Assembly: GCF_016899725.1 (NCBI RefSeq)
Contig: NZ_JACLYU010000006.1
Coordinates: forward strand, 36,785 to 100,784
Length of the DNA stretch: 64,000 nt
DNA from: Bifidobacterium pullorum subsp. saeculare
Lineage (GTDB): Bacteria; Actinomycetota; Actinomycetes; Actinomycetales; Bifidobacteriaceae
Reading direction: 5' to 3'
This document shows, one piece after another, positions 60,531-64,000 of this stretch (position 1 is the stretch's first letter; each line of letters starts with the position of its first letter). Made by a program: the position numbers and the translations under genes. The notes under the pieces are model-generated. The model made no database searches. It worked only from the letters and a program-made list of their open reading frames with translations, and was not told where the DNA came from.

Positions 60531-61589
60531 TCAGCGCGTGGTCGCGCGGGCGATCACCCGCGAGGGGATGGTGAGCAGCTCCGGTTCAAGGGAGGAGCCG
60601 TCGATGCGAGCGATGATGCGCCCCACGGCGGTGGGCGCGGTCCAATCGAGCCGGGAATCCATCGTGGTCAGCGGCGTCTGCAGGTAGGCGGCCTCCTCGA
60701 TGTTGTCGAAGCCGATCACCTGCACCTGCCCGGGGATCTCGCGGCCGTTCGCGGTCAGCGCGGAGACGGCGCCGATCGCCAGCTGGTCGTTGAACGCCAC
60801 GATGCCGTCGAACGGCACGCCGGCATCCAGCAGCCGCTGGGTGACGCGGTAGCCGGAGCCGATTGTCCAGTCCTGGCCGGTGTATCCGACCAATCGCAGG
60901 TTGAGCGGATGCCCCTGGCGGCGGCATTCCTCGAGTACGCCGCGCAGACGCTGCTGCGCGTTGCCTTCGGTCGCCGTAAGCGCGGTCTCCTCGTCGATCA
61001 GGTCGCGCACGCCGACCACGGCGAGCTGCCGCGAACCGCGCGAGAACAGGTACCGCGCCGCCTCCGACGCCGCCTGCACGTCGTCGGGCGTCACATGGTC
61101 GCACAGGCCCCAAGTGCTGCGCGCGCCCACCACCACAAGCGGGAAGTCCACGTCCAGGTCCTCGGGAGCGATGGTCTCCACCTCGGACATCGACAGAATC
61201 AGGCCGTCGGAAACCGTGGTGTTGAACCGTGCCAGCAGGTCGCGCGCTCCCTTGGCCGAGCCTTCGGCGTAGGTGGTGACGTACACGGAGTAGCCGCGCT
61301 CGCGGGCCGCGTCGATGACGCGGTTGGCGAGCTCGGCCAGATACGGCGGGGTGAGGCTGGGCACGGCGAGCGTGATCACGCCGGTGCGGTCGCGGTTGAG
61401 GTTGCGCGCGGCGACGTTCACCTGATAGCCGAGCCGGTCGATGACCTGCTGCACGCGCAGCCGCGTCGCCTCGGCCATGCGCCCGGTGCCGTTGATGACA
61501 TTCGACGCGGTTTTGAGCGACACGCCGGCTTCCTGCGCGACGTCGCGCAACGTGACGCGTCTGCCGTTGGCGCCGGTCTGCCCTGCCAT
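60531..61589 (-). CDS. LacI-family transcriptional regulator
   Basis: 352 residues from the ATG at 61589 (GGCGGAG upstream). N-terminal HTH: VTLRDVAQEAGVSLKTASNV then INGTGRMAEATRLRVQQVID. The periplasmic-binding-protein-like effector domain follows (GVITLAVPSLTPPYLAELAN, GIVAFNDQLAIGAVSALTA, VQVIGFDNIEEAAYLQTPLT). It should repress a sugar-utilisation gene; the adjacent GH42 beta-galactosidase upstream on the same strand is the natural target. No operator palindrome was identified with confidence. Confidence 0.92.
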   Translation of the reverse strand: MAGQTGANGRRVTLRDVAQEAGVSLKTASNVINGTGRMAEATRLRVQQVIDRLGYQVNVAARNLNRDRTGVITLAVPSLTPPYLAELANRVIDAARERGYSVYVTTYAEGSAKGARDLLARFNTTVSDGLILSMSEVETIAPEDLDVDFPLVVVGARSTWGLCDHVTPDDVQAASEAARYLFSRGSRQLAVVGVRDLIDEETALTATEGNAQQRLRGVLEECRRQGHPLNLRLVGYTGQDWTIGSGYRVTQRLLDAGVPFDGIVAFNDQLAIGAVSALTANGREIPGQVQVIGFDNIEEAAYLQTPLTTMDSRLDWTAPTAVGRIIARIDGSSLEPELLTIPSRVIARATTR

Positions 61590-61758
61590 ACGCGCTCCGC
61601 CTTTCCGTGTTGTCCGCTCGCGCTGTCCGCCCTGCGGCGCCCTGACCTTCGCCCGTCCAGGGCGTCGGCCGCCACCTGCCGCAGGATTGCGGTTGACCGT
61701 ATCCCGCGGCGTTGACATCGCCGCCCGGCCTGGCAGCCGGCCCGCCCGGCCGCCGCCG

Positions 61759-63882
61759 CTATGCCGCCGACGCCGCGGTCCGGACGACGACCAGGCCGTT
61801 GCGCCGCAGTGTCGCCGTGCCGTCGGGCGCGACGTCGCACCGATGCGTCACGATGCGTTCGCCGCCGACGGCCGGCAGGGCTACGGGGCCGGCGGTGCGG
61901 TTGAGGTAGAAGTCGAAGGCGACGGTGCCGTCGGGGGCCACGCGACGGGTGTGGATGAGCGAGGCGTCGCCGCCGGCATCCGCGGCGGGCAGCCGGCGAA
62001 TCAGCCGCGCCAGGTCGTCGACGTCGAGGTCGCAGCCGACGTAGACCCCCCGTCCATCCCCGTAGGGATGCACGATGACGGCCGGCGTGCCGTCCAGCTC
62101 CCAGCTGGCGGCCTCGGGGCCCTCGTAGCGGGCGAGCACCTGCGCGTCCGGGGCGAGCGAGGTGACGACCTGCTGCCAGAGGCGGCTGGTCGACCCGTCG
62201 GACAGCCGCACCACGCCGGGATCGTCGGTGCCGGGATCGTCGAGGGTTCCCCCGTCGGCGGGCTCCTCACCGGAGACGATGTTGCATTCCTCGCTGCGCA
62301 CGCCAAGCAGGTCGCGCAGCTGCCCCTCCCCCACGCCCGGGTAGCCGCCCAGGCCGACGCGGAAGCACCCGTCAACGAGGCCTGTGGCGTAGCCGACGAC
62401 CACCGTGCCGCCGGATTCGGCGAAGCGGACGAGGCGGCGCACGTCGGCGTCGTCGAGGACGAGCACGGTGGGCAGCACCACCGTGCGGTACCCGCTCCAG
62501 TCGTCGCGCAGCGGCACCACGTCGGCGCGACGGCCAGCGTCCAGGAAGGCGCGGTACCAGTCGCGCACGTCGTGGAAGTGGGCAAGCTTCGTGGTGGGCA
62601 GCGTCTCGGACCAGGTGGCCCATTCGGATTCGGCGGAGAAGAGGATGGCCGTGTCCGCCCGCTCCAGCTCGGTGCCCTGGATGCCGGCGTCCGACAGCGC
62701 CGTCAGGAGCTGCCCCAGCTCGCACACCTCGCGGAACACGCGGCTGTCGGCGCCCGCGTGGGGCACCATCGCGGAATGAAAGGCCTCGGCCCCGGAGCGG
62801 GACTGGCGCCACTGGAAGAAGTTGACGCCGTCCGCGCCGAAGGCCACGTGGGCGAGGGAGTCGCGCACGAGTTCGCCGGCGCGTTTGCGCACGTTGAGGC
62901 TCTTCCACTGGACGGCGGAAGGGGAATGCTCCATGACGTACCAGGGGCGGCCCTGCGAGAAGCCGTCCATAAGCGCGTCGGAGCAGGCGAGCTCGTCCAG
63001 GTGCGTCGCGCCCTCGTGGAAGTAGTGGTCGTTGGAGACGAAGTCCACCTCGTCGCTCCACCGGGCGTAGTCCATCGAACACTGGTCGGTGGAGACCATG
63101 AAGTTCGTGGTCAGCGGCTTGCCTGGGCAGATCGCCTCGATGGCGTCGCGCTCGGCACGGTAGAAATCGAGGAGCATGTCGTTGCCGAAGCGTTCGAAGT
63201 CGAGCTGCTGGGCGGGATTGACCATGGAGTCGCCGCCCATGTGCCGGGGCAGCAGCACCTCGTCGAAGGACGCGACATGCTGCGACCAGAAGGAGGTGCC
63301 CCAGGCGTCGTTGAGCGCCTCGACGGTGCCGTAGCGCGCCCGGCACCAGGTGCGGAAGGCGGCCTGGGCGTCGTCGGAGTAGTCATGGCGGTTGTTCCAG
63401 CCGTATTCGTTGCCCACATGCCAGGCGGTGACGGCGGGATGGTCGCCGTAGCGCTCGGCCAGGCGGCGGCACATCGCCAGCGCGTAGTCCTTGAAGACGG
63501 GGCTGGCAGGGCTCCACGACTGGCGGGAGCCGGGGTTGATCACATGCCCGTAGCGGTCGCGCGGCAGGACCTCGGGGTGCGCCTCGTACAGCCACAGCGG
63601 CGCGGTGGCGGTGGCGGTGGACAGGTCGACGGCGATGCCGGCATCGCCGAGCTTGCCGATGATGCGGTCGAGCCAGCCGAAGTCCCACACCCCCTCGGCG
63701 GGTTCGATGCGCGCCCAGGAGAAGATCGCGAGGGCCACGGTGGTGACGTGGGCGCGGCGCATGAGTTCGATGTCCTCGTCCCACACCTCCTCGGGCCACT
63801 GGTCGGGGTTGTAGTCGCCGCCGTAGGCGATGCCGCCGCCGTCAGGCGTGAGCAGACGCGGCCAGCGGAAGGGACGTCGCAT
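61759..63882 (-). CDS. GH42 beta-galactosidase
   Basis: A 707-residue glycoside hydrolase of family 42 (full length). The TIM barrel contains YGGDYNPDQWPEEVW at the start, the acid/base Glu159 in AWHVGNEYGWNN and the nucleophile Glu318 in WYVMEHSPSAVQW; domains B and C follow. No signal peptide, so it is intracellular. It cleaves beta-galactosides such as galacto-oligosaccharides or plant-derived galactan fragments; lactose preference cannot be read. AAGGAG lies 5 nt before the ATG. It is followed by the LacI-type regulator gene. Confidence 0.95.
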   Translation of the reverse strand: MRRPFRWPRLLTPDGGGIAYGGDYNPDQWPEEVWDEDIELMRRAHVTTVALAIFSWARIEPAEGVWDFGWLDRIIGKLGDAGIAVDLSTATATAPLWLYEAHPEVLPRDRYGHVINPGSRQSWSPASPVFKDYALAMCRRLAERYGDHPAVTAWHVGNEYGWNNRHDYSDDAQAAFRTWCRARYGTVEALNDAWGTSFWSQHVASFDEVLLPRHMGGDSMVNPAQQLDFERFGNDMLLDFYRAERDAIEAICPGKPLTTNFMVSTDQCSMDYARWSDEVDFVSNDHYFHEGATHLDELACSDALMDGFSQGRPWYVMEHSPSAVQWKSLNVRKRAGELVRDSLAHVAFGADGVNFFQWRQSRSGAEAFHSAMVPHAGADSRVFREVCELGQLLTALSDAGIQGTELERADTAILFSAESEWATWSETLPTTKLAHFHDVRDWYRAFLDAGRRADVVPLRDDWSGYRTVVLPTVLVLDDADVRRLVRFAESGGTVVVGYATGLVDGCFRVGLGGYPGVGEGQLRDLLGVRSEECNIVSGEEPADGGTLDDPGTDDPGVVRLSDGSTSRLWQQVVTSLAPDAQVLARYEGPEAASWELDGTPAVIVHPYGDGRGVYVGCDLDVDDLARLIRRLPAADAGGDASLIHTRRVAPDGTVAFDFYLNRTAGPVALPAVGGERIVTHRCDVAPDGTATLRRNGLVVVRTAASAA

Positions 63883-64000
63883 GGGAACTCCTTGGGATGA
63901 TTGGGATGGCTGGGATTGTGTGTGTGGGGGGCGGAGACTCGGGTCGGGACCGAGGACCGGAATCTGGGTCTGGGTCGGGGACCGGGGTCAGGGATTGGGG
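63883..64000. other. G-rich upstream region of the GH42 gene
   Basis: A low-complexity G-rich stretch with repeated GGGTCGGGACCG, GGTCTGGG and GGGGACCGGGG-like blocks. It should contain the promoter of the GH42 gene, but none is recognisable before the window ends. Confidence 0.4.

Noticed and set aside
61441..63900. 819-residue open frame on the plus strand opposite the GH42 and LacI genes
   Set aside because: Antisense to two genes with complete catalytic and HTH motifs; composition typical of a GC shadow.

Overview
The window looks like a chromosomal segment of a high-GC actinobacterium, most probably a Bifidobacterium. The supporting signs are the GC-rich backbone, strong AAGGAGG ribosome binding sites, a GH42 beta-galactosidase next to a LacI regulator, a DUF348/G5 muralytic protein, an L,D-transpeptidase and degraded bifidobacterial-type IS3 and IS110 elements. 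The species cannot be fixed from the sequence alone.

Layout. Positions 1-9.8 kb are conserved backbone: the start of an S9 oligopeptidase, an APP1-type phosphatase, GcvH, an L,D-transpeptidase, NudC, an alpha/beta hydrolase and a Nudix-like protein (all minus strand), then thioredoxin, a muralytic protein, a membrane protein/XRE pair and a cell-surface protein (plus strand). From 9.98 to about 51.4 kb lies a very large cell-surface polysaccharide region. Its left flank carries a Wzy-like polymerase and a low-molecular-weight phosphatase. A mosaic of accessory DNA follows at 12-25 kb: a MazEF-like pair, a DprA-like gene overlapping a broken phosphoribosyltransferase between two IS3 remnants, a decayed IS3 element beside a hipBA remnant, a frameshifted acyltransferase, and an IS110 element that splits a glycosyltransferase from its start. 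Two parallel modules, each a polyprenyl-phosphate sugar synthase plus a multi-TM GT-C-like protein, sit at 16.4-18.9 and 25.2-28.1 kb.

From 51.4 down to 28.2 kb a long minus-strand transcription unit holds the core of the polysaccharide cluster: priming sugar-phosphate transferase, DUF4012 protein, Wzz/BY-kinase fusion, several GT4 and GT2 glycosyltransferases, acetyltransferases (one fused to a GT4), a candidate polymerase, two pyruvyltransferase plus nitroreductase-like pairs and a Wzx flippase. Several neighbouring genes overlap by 4 nt (ATGA), which suggests translational coupling. A DUF4143 ATPase cassette is inserted between the DUF4012 gene and the priming transferase, bracketed by a 45-bp direct repeat that duplicates the 3' end of the priming transferase.

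A recurring theme is mononucleotide tracts in this region: G13 in the presumed 5' UTR of the priming transferase, C9 just after the start of one glycosyltransferase, C8 in a pyruvyltransferase, and a G6 tract at which an acyltransferase is out of frame. Together they suggest slipped-strand variation of the surface polysaccharide.

The right end (51.5-64 kb) is backbone again: a conserved hypothetical protein, two MFS transporters, MntH, an HNH nuclease, an aldo/keto reductase, an intergenic region full of palindromic and inverted repeats, a LacI regulator and the GH42 enzyme. No tRNA, rRNA or CRISPR array was recognised.
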